Shown: one piece after another, positions 8,956 through 18,314 of the stretch
Position numbering within the stretch: the stretch's first letter is position 1
Layout of the letters: every line of letters starts with the position of its first letter
Assembly (NCBI GenBank): GCA_963676845.2
Contig: CAXXKK010000019.1
Coordinates: 124,001 to 188,000, forward strand
DNA length: 64,000 nt
Origin: G963662675 sp963676845
GTDB taxonomy: Bacteria; Bacteroidota; Bacteroidia; Bacteroidales; Prolixibacteraceae
Reading direction: 5' to 3'
Made by a program: the position numbers and the translations under genes
The notes under the pieces: model-generated
What the model saw: only the letters and a program-made list of their open reading frames with translations
What the model was told of the DNA's origin: nothing
Databases searched by the model: none

Positions 8956-10869
8956 TTATTCTACTTCAGATTCAGTTGAAAACCAAGTCCATCCAGAGAT
9001 GTCAAGTGCATCGGCATCGGCACCTGAAGTCAAAGTATAAGTCATTGCATTGGCATCGATAACTGTACCAACAGCATCTGCACCTTCAATTTGTACATCA
9101 GATAATGCACCTTCACCTACAAGGTCAAGATCAACATCGTAACCTTCTAAGTGCAATGATGTAATTGTTCCACCAGAAGTCTTTTTGAATTGCAATGCTG
9201 TACCACCTGTAGTTGAAATAGCTGTAATATTCTCAAATGAAGGATGATTATTTACTTTGTCACCTTCAAATACGGTAGAGAAATCTTCAATTGTATGAAC
9301 AATGTAAGCGTTTGTAACGCCTCCGCTCCAACCTTCAGTCCAGTCGATAGCGTCATCTTCGTTGTTTTCCAAATAGATATTTGTAACTGTAGCAGCACCT
9401 CCGAAGAATTCGATACCATCATCAGATCCATTGATTACTGCAATATTCTCTAATGTAGTACCAGAACCTACTGAGTAACAAGATACACCATTGTATTGAG
9501 ATTCAGGATTAATTTGAGCTCCTGTACCTTTAATTGCCAAATATGTAACAGAACCTGAGTTATCAGTATCATCAGTTCCGCCATAAATGAAACCACCAAC
9601 TTCAGCTTCAGCATCAGTACCAGCAGTTGTTGTAGCTTTACCACAAATAGTTAAACCACCCCAGTCTCCTGGATTTCCATCAGCAGAAGTAATAATTACA
9701 GGATTACTAGCAGTACCATTGATAAAAATTTGGCCACCCATTAATACTGCGATATAAACATCAGTACCTCCTGCTTCAGCAATGATTTTTGTTCCTGCAG
9801 GAATAGTTAAAGATGCACCATCCTGTACAACATATGAACCTGTTAAGCTATAAGTTTTAGTAGCATCTAAAGTTACATCAGAAGTAACTTCTCCATTCAA
9901 AATTTCAACAACATCAGCATCAATCCAAGTCCATGATGAGATATCCAGAGGATCTGAATCTTTACCTGAAGTTAATGTATAAGTCAGAGCATCGGCATCT
10001 ATAACTGTACCAACAGCATCTGCTCCATCAATTTGTACATCAGACAATGCACCTTCCCCTTTAAGATCAAGATCAACATCGTAACCAGACAAATATAAGC
10101 CAGTAATTGAACCTCCGGAAGTCTTTTTAAATTGTAATGCAGTACCACCTGTAGTAGAAACAGCAGTAATGTTATCGAAGGTAGGATTATTATTAGCTTT
10201 ATCACCTTCAAAAACAGTTGAAAAATCTTCAATTGTATGTTCGATATAAGCATTTGTTATACCTCCACTCCAACCTTCAGTCCAGTCGATAGCGTCATCT
10301 TCGTTGTTTTGTAAAAATAAATTTGAGGCAGAAACTGTTCCACCAAAGAACTCAACACCATCATCAGAACCGTTAATTACAGCCACATGGTTTACTGTTG
10401 TACCAGAACCTACTGAATAGAAAGATACTCCATTGTATTGAGACTCTGGGTTAATTTGAGCACCAGTACCTTTAATTACAAGATACTCAATAGTACCTGA
10501 GTTATCTGTATCATCAGATCCCCCATATATAAAATCACCAACTTCAGCAGTAGCTCCTTCACCTGCGGTAGTAGTAGCATAACCACAAAGAGTTAAACCA
10601 CCCCAGTCTCCTGGTTCTGCGTTAGAAGAAGACATTACTACAGGATTACTTGATGTACCGTTAATTTCAATTTTACCACCTTGTAAAACTGCAATATATA
10701 CATCTGTTCCTGCTGCATCAGCCAAAATATTTGTTCCTGCAGGAATAGTTAAAGTAATTCCTTCAGGTACAATAAACGAACTTGTAAGGTTATACTGAAC
10801 TATTGGGACAAGAGTATAATCTTCTGTTAGTTCACCGTTCATTTCACCGGCTTCTAATAGTTCAATTAC
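8956..10869 (-). repeat. Intragenic tandem duplication, two units of about 955 bp
   Basis: Unit 1 spans roughly 10869-9911 and unit 2 roughly 9910-8956. The encoded units are co-linear over their full length, for example INPESQYNGVS, INGSDDG, ALQFKKTSGG and DADALTYTLTSG or its close variant in both. This indicates a relatively recent domain duplication. Confidence 0.85.
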
Positions 10870-10974
10870 CCCATCTTGTTCTTCAATGATTGGGTCATCA
10901 TCGTCACAACTTGTTACTAACAAGGCAGATGCCATGATAGCAAGACTAAATAATTTAATTGCTGTTTTTTTCAT
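8956..10974 (-). CDS. Outer-membrane lipoprotein with duplicated beta-helix domain
   Basis: A 672-residue predicted lipoprotein: the signal peptide ends in VTSC, giving a lipidated Cys followed by an acidic DDDDP spacer typical of surface-exposed Bacteroidota lipoproteins. The rest is two tandem copies of one domain of about 318 residues. Each copy carries LTIPAGT, GDWGGLT[LI]CG, FIYGG, INGSDDG[VI]EFFGG and NNEDDAIDWTEGWSGG, and looks like a right-handed parallel beta helix. It follows the TonB-dependent receptor gene by 47 bp, so the two probably form one operon and a receptor-lipoprotein pair. A shorter relative lies at 19319-20635. The role in substrate capture, perhaps of phosphate compounds, is inferred from neighbours only. 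Confidence 0.85.
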   Translation of the reverse strand: MKKTAIKLFSLAIMASALLVTSCDDDDPIIEEQDGVIELLEAGEMNGELTEDYTLVPIVQYNLTSSFIVPEGITLTIPAGTNILADAAGTDVYIAVLQGGKIEINGTSSNPVVMSSSNAEPGDWGGLTLCGYATTTAGEGATAEVGDFIYGGSDDTDNSGTIEYLVIKGTGAQINPESQYNGVSFYSVGSGTTVNHVAVINGSDDGVEFFGGTVSASNLFLQNNEDDAIDWTEGWSGGITNAYIEHTIEDFSTVFEGDKANNNPTFDNITAVSTTGGTALQFKKTSGGSITGLYLSGYDVDLDLKGEGALSDVQIDGADAVGTVIDADALTYTLTSGKDSDPLDISSWTWIDADVVEILNGEVTSDVTLDATKTYSLTGSYVVQDGASLTIPAGTKIIAEAGGTDVYIAVLMGGQIFINGTASNPVIITSADGNPGDWGGLTICGKATTTAGTDAEAEVGGFIYGGTDDTDNSGSVTYLAIKGTGAQINPESQYNGVSCYSVGSGTTLENIAVINGSDDGIEFFGGAATVTNIYLENNEDDAIDWTEGWSGGVTNAYIVHTIEDFSTVFEGDKVNNHPSFENITAISTTGGTALQFKKTSGGTITSLHLEGYDVDLDLVGEGALSDVQIEGADAVGTVIDANAMTYTLTSGADADALDISGWTWFSTESEVE

Positions 10975-11021
10975 TTTTACTTTGTTTTTAATAAAACTTA
11001 TCTCTTTTGTTTAATTAAGTC

Positions 11022-13769
11022 CTAAAAATTCATACTAATACCTAAACTTATATCCAAGCCTCTCTTATATGAGCGCACAACAGCATCAAAAGACTCATCA
11101 TCACCACTTGGATCAATCCTTTGAACTCGTTTCACAGGTGGATTCAATAAGTTTTTGGCAGATAATTTAATTGAAACTCGCTCAGAAATATCCTTATTTA
11201 ATACAAGGTCAAGGGTAACAAATCCTTTCTCGATTATTTCGTTATTGTAATACACATCGCTGTAAACAAGGTCTTCAGCTGCTCCCAATGCATATATTTT
11301 ATCTGAGGAATAATTCCCTGATACCGTAGCTGTAAATGGATTGTCATTTTTAGTTGCGTATGACAATGAAGCATTCGTGATAAACTCAGAAGCACCTTCC
11401 AGCCCAACTTTCGTTTTATTGTTATATTGATGGTATTCTAATAAATCTTGTTCAAACCACATTTTAGTAGCATTAAATGACAAGTTTAGTTTGTGCTTTT
11501 CTGAAGTGGCTAACAGATTCTTTTTTATTTCTAATTCTATTCCATATACATTGGCCTTTTCACCTGTATTTGCATAATAAAAAGCTTGAGAAGAACCTTT
11601 AACCATTGTTTGGTTTATCGGGTCATTTATCATTTTATAGAATGCACCTAAGGAAATCAACTCAGCATTACCCGGGAATAATTCCCATTTTAAGTCGATG
11701 TTGTATACTTCAGACATTTTAACATCCTCATCACCTCGACTCACATCACCTTCCGGAGAAACATATTCAAAACGGGCAAGCTCTTTAAACTCGGGCAATG
11801 TAATTGTTTTACTAGCAGCTAAACGTAGAGCACTTTTATCGGTAAGATCGTATTTAATGTTAAATGCAGGCAATATGTTATCATAGGTATATTCCACATC
11901 TCCAGACGGACTGTTTGTTACATCCCATTCTACAAATAAATAATCATGCTCGTAACGAAATCCTACGTTACCGGAAAATCTGGATTTGCGCCATGCTATG
12001 TCTGCATATCCGGCATATACAAGAAGCTCTGCATTGTATAAGTTCAGTTTCTGTTCATTTATTTCCAAAGACTCGTTATTGTAATATGACTGATTTAATA
12101 GTACCTCATCCATATTATCAATGTCTGTCCCTGTTATACCGTGATCAACCTCAACCCCTACAAATTTCGAGTCAAACTTACGTTCCTTATATCTAAAGTT
12201 TAATCCGGTATTTATTTTGAATATTTTATCTTCCTCATCAACAAAGGAGAATTCATCTTTCAAATACCCGTTTAGCTCAGAATCATTAATATTTTGAGAT
12301 GATTTTCGTTGGTCAAAACCACCAACCCGCACATAATTTACAAATTCACCAGGGATGCTTACTACGTTACGAATTCGGCTTGGCTCATCTGCATTTACAA
12401 TGTTATAAGCTACAGCCCATTTCACATTATTCTTTTCACTAAGCTGGTGTTTTCCAATCAATTGATTTACTAATACTTCTGTTGTAACAATATTCTGATC
12501 CCTTATAAATACACTATTGTCACCCTCAGAGCTTCCTGTTCTTTCAAAATAATATCCTGTACGATTTCGTCCAGCTTCATATAATTTATCCTCTGTTTTA
12601 TTAACATAGAGAGCATTATAACTTATGCTACTTTTACTTGAGAAATCATAAGTAAGGTTTAACAACCCATTTGTTTCAATTGTAGAAATATAATCTTCAG
12701 CATCCGTAAATTCTCTGTCGTAATAATTTGATTCATATCTTCTATATTCTCCTTCACGATACTCTGAATCGCCAGAATGTGATGCTGTAACAAACAAAGA
12801 CAATTTGTCTCCATTACCTATGTAAAACTCATTTCCTCCAATGATAGATAAGCCATAATCCAATGGTAACTTTTTAGATACTGCATTCCAACTTTGATTA
12901 CTCACAGCATCAGCTGTGATATATGGCTTTTTGTAATATCCAAATGTAATATCGTTACTATTTTGAGTCGCTTTAAAATCATTAAACTTACCACTTGACA
13001 AAACAGTTGAATTAACTCCTGAAGACAAAGAGACTGAAATGTCGTGGCTTATCGTTTTCGAGACAACATCCACATTACCCGAAGCTTGATCACCATATGT
13101 TGCAATGTCATATGTCTTATTAATACCGACATTACTAATTACATCTGTCGAAAATAACTCCAAATCGATGTTCTTTTTTGAAACATCATCAGATGGAATA
13201 GGCAAGCCATTCATTGTTGTAGATAAATACCTGTCACCTAACCCACGAATATAAACATCGCCAGATCCTTCGGTTTTAGTTACTCCTGAAATCTTTGTTG
13301 TTGCAGAAGCGGCATCAGAAACTCCCATTGAGGAAAGTTGTCTTGAACCAATACTTTCAGTAATACCAGAAGCTTCTTTTTGATCTAGTAGCAACATACT
13401 TTCTGATTCGCGGTTTGCTTTAGCAACAACCTGAACATCTTCAATCTGCATGGTTGATTCTCCCATCTCAAAATTGAATGTTTGGGTATTTCCTGAAGTA
13501 ATTTCAACATTCTCGATAGTTGATGTTTCATAAGAGATAAATGAGCAACGAACATTATAAGTTCCAGGTGTAATGTTTCCAAGGGTATAGTTCCCGTCAA
13601 AATCGGTTAATACCCCAATTGTTGTTCCTTCCAGCATTACCGTTGCCCCAATAAGAGGTTCATCTGTGCTTGCGTCTGTTACAACGCCTTTAATAGTTCC
13701 ATTTTGTGCAGTTGCAACAAAAGCTAAAGCAAAAAATACTGTTGCAAGTGCTAATCTTCTAATTCCCAT
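11022..13769 (-). CDS. TonB-dependent outer-membrane receptor with CarboxypepD_reg-like domain
   Basis: A 915-residue outer-membrane receptor. The signal peptide ends near residue 21 (FVATAQ). Residues about 23-105 form a carboxypeptidase-regulatory-like domain (GTIKGVVTDASTDEPLIGA). A plug domain follows, around residues 115-235 (VYIRGLGDRYLSTTMNGLP), then a beta barrel ending in the aromatic terminus SLGISMNF. It imports a substrate across the outer membrane using TonB energy. Its lipoprotein partner is immediately downstream. The neighbouring PhoBR-like pair, porin and PiT transporter suggest a phosphorus-containing substrate, but nothing in the receptor itself proves this. Confidence 0.92.
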   Translation of the reverse strand: MGIRRLALATVFFALAFVATAQNGTIKGVVTDASTDEPLIGATVMLEGTTIGVLTDFDGNYTLGNITPGTYNVRCSFISYETSTIENVEITSGNTQTFNFEMGESTMQIEDVQVVAKANRESESMLLLDQKEASGITESIGSRQLSSMGVSDAASATTKISGVTKTEGSGDVYIRGLGDRYLSTTMNGLPIPSDDVSKKNIDLELFSTDVISNVGINKTYDIATYGDQASGNVDVVSKTISHDISVSLSSGVNSTVLSSGKFNDFKATQNSNDITFGYYKKPYITADAVSNQSWNAVSKKLPLDYGLSIIGGNEFYIGNGDKLSLFVTASHSGDSEYREGEYRRYESNYYDREFTDAEDYISTIETNGLLNLTYDFSSKSSISYNALYVNKTEDKLYEAGRNRTGYYFERTGSSEGDNSVFIRDQNIVTTEVLVNQLIGKHQLSEKNNVKWAVAYNIVNADEPSRIRNVVSIPGEFVNYVRVGGFDQRKSSQNINDSELNGYLKDEFSFVDEEDKIFKINTGLNFRYKERKFDSKFVGVEVDHGITGTDIDNMDEVLLNQSYYNNESLEINEQKLNLYNAELLVYAGYADIAWRKSRFSGNVGFRYEHDYLFVEWDVTNSPSGDVEYTYDNILPAFNIKYDLTDKSALRLAASKTITLPEFKELARFEYVSPEGDVSRGDEDVKMSEVYNIDLKWELFPGNAELISLGAFYKMINDPINQTMVKGSSQAFYYANTGEKANVYGIELEIKKNLLATSEKHKLNLSFNATKMWFEQDLLEYHQYNNKTKVGLEGASEFITNASLSYATKNDNPFTATVSGNYSSDKIYALGAAEDLVYSDVYYNNEIIEKGFVTLDLVLNKDISERVSIKLSAKNLLNPPVKRVQRIDPSGDDESFDAVVRSYKRGLDISLGISMNF

Positions 13770-14270
13770 AAAATTTGTAAATCTGTTATACTTATTGTTC
13801 TGATTTTTAACTGATTAATTTGTTCAAAATATCTTCAAATTCAAATCAGGTTTTTCACAAGGATCATCAAATGTTCTACCTCGTTTTCTTTCAAAACCGC
13901 TGCTAAGGACTACGATAATTATTACATCATGATTAAACAGGAGAGGTTTATGATTACACTTTGATGACATTTATGTAAATTTTTGTAACAGTATTCTATA
14001 GCCGGTAAAAACCTTACATTAAGGCACAAACAAACATGAGCATTACACACTGTACACCAACAACTTACACGCCACAAAAGGAAAATACATGTAGCTATAT
14101 TAAAATGATAAAAGAAATCTGCCCCTCTTGAAAAAAAGGAGATAAAAATTGTATTAAGAATTGAAATGTAAACCCAATCTTAACTAAGTAATACCCCAAA
14201 ATGATCTATTTTCATTTTGAACAAGATTGAATCGAACATTAAAAAAGATGAGAAAATATCACATACAGAA
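13770..14270 (-). promoter_or_regulatory. Long upstream region of the receptor operon, candidate Pho-type boxes
   Basis: About 500 bp without genes. On the minus strand 13921-13968 holds TGTCAT and TGTAAT spaced 11 bp, then TTTAAT and TGTAAT again spaced 11 bp. The cores resemble the 11-bp phased repeats upstream of the porin and PiT genes. No convincing -7 element was found at the expected distance, so this is a weak candidate. Confidence 0.35.
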
Positions 14271-14272
14271 AC

Positions 14273-14307
14273 AAAAAAATCCGACCATTAAAATGATCGG
14301 ATTTTTA
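14273..14307 (-). terminator. Intrinsic terminator after the isomerase-like gene
   Basis: Hairpin with arms AAAAATCCGA and TCGGATTTTT around a partly paired loop, 20 bp past the stop at 14328. Flanking A/T runs make it bidirectional. It separates this gene from the receptor operon. Confidence 0.8.
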
Positions 14308-14327
14308 TATAATGAAATTTCGCTAAT

Positions 14328-15326
14328 TTATCTAACAAAAGAAGAATTCCCTAGGAAATCAGCACTTTCAGAAATTGCGTCCAAAGATTTTTGCAATCTT
14401 TCAGCCTGAGCTGCAGGATCTTGATTTCCACCAAATCCCCCAAACCCTCCTGCTGGGGTAAATTCTCTACCTTCTTCACGAGCTTTTTGCATTTCTTCCA
14501 TCATAGCTCTCATTTGAGCCATTTGCTCTGGAGTTCTTTGCTCTTCAATTTCTACAAACCAATCTTGATATCCATTTTTGTAGAATTGTTCAAAAATTGC
14601 TTTATAATCAAGGTCTCCACTTGCTCCAATTACATACTCATCTTTAATATGCAATACCTGGAAACGATTAGGATATTTTTTCAAGTATGCCACAGGATCC
14701 TGACCACCCTGAGAAACCCAGTAAACATCCATTTGGAAGAATACTTTGTCTGCATCAGTATTAGCGATTAGATAATCTTCAATAATTTGATCAGTATTAC
14801 CTATTGTTTCAAATTCACCACTGTGGTTATGAAAACCAAATTTAAGACCTAGTTTATTTGCTTCAGCTCCAATTTTGTTCATCAATTCACATTGAGCTTT
14901 CACTCCTGACAGAGTAGTTTCCCAGTTGTTTGAAGGAAGAATTACGTACTTAAAGCCAGCAGCTTTATGCTTTTCAAATACATCTTTCCATGCAGCAATA
15001 GAACCAGCCTCATCATTAATATCCAACGTAGCACGCACGTGACTTGAAATTACATCCAATCCGTATTCTTCTGCAATATTTACATAATCAAGTGGGGAGT
15101 AAGTTCCGAATAGACCTGCTTCTGCATTGTAGTTAGAAGCCTCAGCAACAACATAGCCATCATTAGCAACTGATTTCAGAGAAGTTTCCATGTCTGATTC
15201 CATTCCTTTAACAGAATAGAAAGCAATACCCATATGTTTGCTTGCACCAGCATTTCCTGCCATTACTGCAGCAGATGAGAATAACAGCATAAAAGCTGCG
15301 AATAACAAATTAATTGTCTTTTTCAT
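14328..15326 (-). CDS. Exported sugar phosphate isomerase/epimerase-like TIM-barrel protein
   Basis: A 332-residue protein with a cleavable signal peptide (residues 1-23, ending AAVMA), followed by a xylose-isomerase-like/AP-endonuclease-2 TIM barrel. Metal-site-like segments are FGFHNHSGEFE, FFQMDVYWVSQGGQD, QVLHIKDEY and WFVEIEEQ. An unusual Met/Glu/Gln-rich then Gly/Phe-rich insertion (about residues 267-305, ending AGGFGGFGG) interrupts the C-terminal part. Such exported isomerase-like proteins are common in Bacteroidota, usually with uncharacterised substrates. It has its own promoter-like element (15388-15395) and terminator, so it is probably monocistronic. Confidence 0.82.
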   Translation of the reverse strand: MKKTINLLFAAFMLLFSSAAVMAGNAGASKHMGIAFYSVKGMESDMETSLKSVANDGYVVAEASNYNAEAGLFGTYSPLDYVNIAEEYGLDVISSHVRATLDINDEAGSIAAWKDVFEKHKAAGFKYVILPSNNWETTLSGVKAQCELMNKIGAEANKLGLKFGFHNHSGEFETIGNTDQIIEDYLIANTDADKVFFQMDVYWVSQGGQDPVAYLKKYPNRFQVLHIKDEYVIGASGDLDYKAIFEQFYKNGYQDWFVEIEEQRTPEQMAQMRAMMEEMQKAREEGREFTPAGGFGGFGGNQDPAAQAERLQKSLDAISESADFLGNSSFVR

Positions 15327-15387
15327 AATTTATCGTTTTAGTTTTAGGAATAATTGTAAACGTTACTTTTTCTTACAAAAAGCGTAG

Positions 15388-15395
15388 CAAATGTA
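15388..15395 (-). promoter_or_regulatory. Candidate -7 promoter element of the isomerase-like gene
   Basis: TACATTTG on the minus strand fits the Bacteroidota TAnnTTTG consensus, about 60 bp upstream of the start codon. No clear -33 TTTG at the expected spacing. Confidence 0.45.
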
Positions 15396-15609
15396 ACTTA
15401 AAAAATGACCCGATAAAATAATTATGCAACATCATTGTCAAACATCCACCTATATATCAGCAAATTGCACATCTCTTGCTGATATAAAATATTCCCTAAA
15501 ATCTATCTTAGTTAACAATTGCTTAAATCTGTTTTACTCAGCCAATATTCTTTTTTCTTTGAATTGTCTGTGATTCTCCATCACAAATGACACTTATCAT
15601 CAATAAAAA

Positions 15610-17382
15610 CTATCCTTTTGCTAATGAGAATAAGAACTCAAGTCCGCCACCTGATTTATTGCGAACAGAAATTTCTCCTTTGTGTAACTGAACAGCATTT
15701 TTCACGATAGATAGCCCTAGTCCAGTACCTCCCTTATCGCGTGTTCGTCCTTCATCAATACGGTAAAAACGCTCAAAAATTCTCAAAAGATGTTCTTCCG
15801 GTATTCCTTTACCACTATCTGAATAACTGAAGTAATAAAATTTATCATCTTCCAGATACTGGTTAATTATGATTGAAACATTCTCCCCGGCATAATTGAT
15901 TGTATTTTCAATAAAATTTTGAAAAATTGAAGAAAGCAGGCTATCATTTCCATAAACAACAACTTCTTCATGAACATCTAATTTTACAGGAATATTTTTA
16001 TCGATAAGACGAGACTCCAGATTTACAATTACATCCTCAATTAATGCTCGAAGCTTAATCTCTTTAAATTCAAAAAGATCACCCGCATTTTCAATATTAT
16101 TTAGCCGGGAAACATCGTTTAGCAGATCCTCAAGTCTTTCACTTTGCAGAAAAGTCCTTTCTAAAAAATAATTAAATTTTTCTTTGGGTATATCTGGGTT
16201 TCTTAATAATGTTTCTACATATCCTTTTATTGATGCTAAAGGGGTTTTTAATTCATGTGCAATATTAGACGTAAGCTGTTGCTTCAACAACCTTCGTTTT
16301 TCTGGCTTAGTGACATCCGTGATTAGTATTTCAAAACTTTTATCTACATAAATTATGGCATCAACCTTAAAATAAAGTTCATCTACATGGATTACTTCTG
16401 TAAAATAAGGAGGATTTTTAATATCAATCTCTTTCTTGGACGACAAACGCTTATCAATATCTTTAAAAAAAGACTTTAAACTTCTTATTTTGAATATAGA
16501 ATCTGCAGTAATATTTGATTCTTTAGAAATTACATTCGCAAAATGCAAGAAATGACTGTTTGTTAAAATATTTTTTTTGTCCCTGGTATAAAATGCAATT
16601 CCTTCATTTAATGCCTCAAGGTGTGTAAATAAACGTTTTTTTTCGGTTAACAACTCATCTTTAGCATGCTTTAACCGCTCATATATCTGAACAATTTGCT
16701 TCCTTATATCTCCAAATTCTTCTATTGCAGAATAGTAATTAGTATCAATCTCTTCATCATTTCCTGCTTTAATCGAGAACTCTTTTAACTGACTAACAAA
16801 TTCGCCAAAATGCTTGGTTACCCAATGTAAAAGAAACCACATTGCAAAAAACATAGCTGCCAGAAAGAAAATGTAACTCCTTTCTGTTTTAAGGAAATTC
16901 CTTAATTCAAGGTTGTAAACCTCGGCACATCTTATAAAATAGGAATCATAAAAACGGGCGTAATAGTAGAAATCCTGCCCTGTTGTTTCAGAATGCCTGA
17001 TATTGCTACCTTCGCCATAATTTGAAGCTTCAACGATTTCAGGACGCAACAGGTGGTTTTCCATGTCTTTGTAATCAGTTACAAAACTATCATACAAAAC
17101 GTTTCCCAATGTATCAATTACAGTTACCCGTGTATTATCGTCGTAAAAATAGGTTTTAAAGGTATTTAATTGATCAAAAGACCGATCTTCAAGAAGGTTA
17201 TTTTTCGAAATGTATCTATCAGTAAAAGTTACAACATAATCCAGCTTACTTTCTAACTCAGCAGTTTTGTATGTTTTTTCTCGGCGATACTGAAAAACCA
17301 GAATAGATATAATGAAAAAGACAAATGCTGCGAAAAAGTTTAAAAAAACCCGCTGTCTAAAAGTACTCTTTTTAAAAATCAC
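15610..17382 (-). CDS. Sensor histidine kinase, PhoR-like
   Basis: A 590-residue membrane kinase. It has a first transmembrane helix at about residues 12-29, a periplasmic sensor of about 130 residues, and a second helix near residues 168-187. A linker/PAS-like region follows, then HisKA with phospho-acceptor His376 in NIAHELKTPLASIKGY. The ATPase domain has N box FQNFIENTINYA, G1 DSGKGIP, F box FERFYRIDEGR and G2 GGTGLGLSIV. The GGTGLGLSIVKN ending and the PhoB-type partner 26 bp upstream make a phosphate-limitation sensor plausible. The phosphate signal is inferred from the porin and PiT neighbours. Confidence 0.88.
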   Translation of the reverse strand: MIFKKSTFRQRVFLNFFAAFVFFIISILVFQYRREKTYKTAELESKLDYVVTFTDRYISKNNLLEDRSFDQLNTFKTYFYDDNTRVTVIDTLGNVLYDSFVTDYKDMENHLLRPEIVEASNYGEGSNIRHSETTGQDFYYYARFYDSYFIRCAEVYNLELRNFLKTERSYIFFLAAMFFAMWFLLHWVTKHFGEFVSQLKEFSIKAGNDEEIDTNYYSAIEEFGDIRKQIVQIYERLKHAKDELLTEKKRLFTHLEALNEGIAFYTRDKKNILTNSHFLHFANVISKESNITADSIFKIRSLKSFFKDIDKRLSSKKEIDIKNPPYFTEVIHVDELYFKVDAIIYVDKSFEILITDVTKPEKRRLLKQQLTSNIAHELKTPLASIKGYVETLLRNPDIPKEKFNYFLERTFLQSERLEDLLNDVSRLNNIENAGDLFEFKEIKLRALIEDVIVNLESRLIDKNIPVKLDVHEEVVVYGNDSLLSSIFQNFIENTINYAGENVSIIINQYLEDDKFYYFSYSDSGKGIPEEHLLRIFERFYRIDEGRTRDKGGTGLGLSIVKNAVQLHKGEISVRNKSGGGLEFLFSLAKG

Positions 17383-17408
17383 GATAAATTATTTTTTCAA
17401 TAGAAAAA

Positions 17409-18083
17409 CTAATTTTCAAAGCAATATCCATAGCCGGAACGACCAATAATTACTTCTCCATAAGATCCAATTTTTTTCCTTAAGCGTGCAATATTAACAT
17501 CAACATTTCTTTCTGTAACAACTACATCATTGCTCCAAACCTGGTTGAGTATTTCTTCACGACTTATATATTTATTTTTATTTTTCATCAAAAGAGCCAG
17601 GATCTCAAACTCTTTACGGGTAAGTTTTATTTGTTCTTCTTTTATATGAACCGACTTTTTATTCAAGTCAAGCGTCAAATCATCACACGACAAAATATCT
17701 GCATCGTACGTTGTTGTTTGCGAACGTTTTAAAATTGCACGAATACGAACAACAACTTCTTTTATTGAAAATGGTTTCACAATATAATCATCAGCCCCAA
17801 CATTGAAACCGGTTAAAAGATCATTTTCAGCAGTCTTAGCTGTTAAGAATATAATTGGCACATTAATCTTTCTCTCTTTTCGAAGTATATCTGCCATTTT
17901 ATAACCCGACATTCCTCCCATCATTACATCCAACAAAATCAGGTTAAAATTCTGAAGATTCATATTTAAGGCTTCTTCTGCTGAACTTACAGAAAGAACA
18001 TCAAAACCTTCACTAGATAAATTGAATTCTAAAATTTCTCGAAGATCTTTTTCATCATCTACGATCAGAATTTTGCTTTCCAT
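17409..18083 (-). CDS. OmpR/PhoB-family response regulator
   Basis: A 224-residue response regulator. The receiver domain (residues 1-118) has the acidic pocket VDDE at 9-12, phosphorylatable Asp52 in LILLDVMMGG, and Lys in the YIVKPF motif. The C-terminal winged helix (about 130-224) ends with the typical RKKIGSYGEVIIGRSGYGY hairpin. It is the first gene of the regulator-kinase operon and is divergent from the porin gene. The 231-bp shared region holds a TATATTTG element for each direction and TTAA-core repeats phased at 11 bp, suggesting autoregulation and direct control of the porin. Confidence 0.9.
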   Translation of the reverse strand: MESKILIVDDEKDLREILEFNLSSEGFDVLSVSSAEEALNMNLQNFNLILLDVMMGGMSGYKMADILRKERKINVPIIFLTAKTAENDLLTGFNVGADDYIVKPFSIKEVVVRIRAILKRSQTTTYDADILSCDDLTLDLNKKSVHIKEEQIKLTRKEFEILALLMKNKNKYISREEILNQVWSNDVVVTERNVDVNIARLRKKIGSYGEVIIGRSGYGYCFEN

Positions 18084-18108
18084 TGGTTGACATCATTAAT
18101 GTTTGAAA

Positions 18109-18116
18109 CAAATATA
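18109..18116 (-). promoter_or_regulatory. -7 promoter element of the regulator-kinase operon
   Basis: TATATTTG on the minus strand, an exact TAnnTTTG match, 25 bp upstream of the regulator start codon. Upstream of it, TTAAA (18142-18146) and TTAAC (18153-18157) are spaced 11 bp and may be a regulator site. Confidence 0.55.
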
Positions 18117-18200
18117 GTTATATAAAAAATAGATTTATTCATTTAAGGATCTGTTAATGTACTCATAAAACATTTAATCACACTGTATTATTTGTGCAAT

Positions 18201-18233
18201 CTTATTTTAATCTTATATTAACGCCTCCTTAAC
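18201..18233 (+). promoter_or_regulatory. Candidate Pho-type operator: three 11-bp direct repeats
   Basis: Three consecutive 11-mers, CTTATTTTAAT, CTTATATTAAC and GCCTCCTTAAC, keep a TTAA[TC] core in identical phase. OmpR/PhoB-family regulators bind 11-bp phased direct repeats. The block ends 34 bp upstream of the porin -7 element, near where an activator would replace the -33 element. The regulator gene is adjacent and divergent. Confidence 0.55.
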
Positions 18234-18267
18234 AAGCAGGCTAATCATTACTTGATGGATAAAAAAA

Positions 18268-18275
18268 TATATTTG
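18268..18275 (+). promoter_or_regulatory. -7 promoter element of the porin-lipoprotein operon
   Basis: TATATTTG, an exact match to TAnnTTTG, 39 bp upstream of the porin start codon, with no good TTTG -33 element. This is consistent with activator dependence. Confidence 0.55.
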
Positions 18276-18314
18276 TCCGCCTCAATAAAAAAAATTTAAA
18301 AGGCTGAAAAAGAA

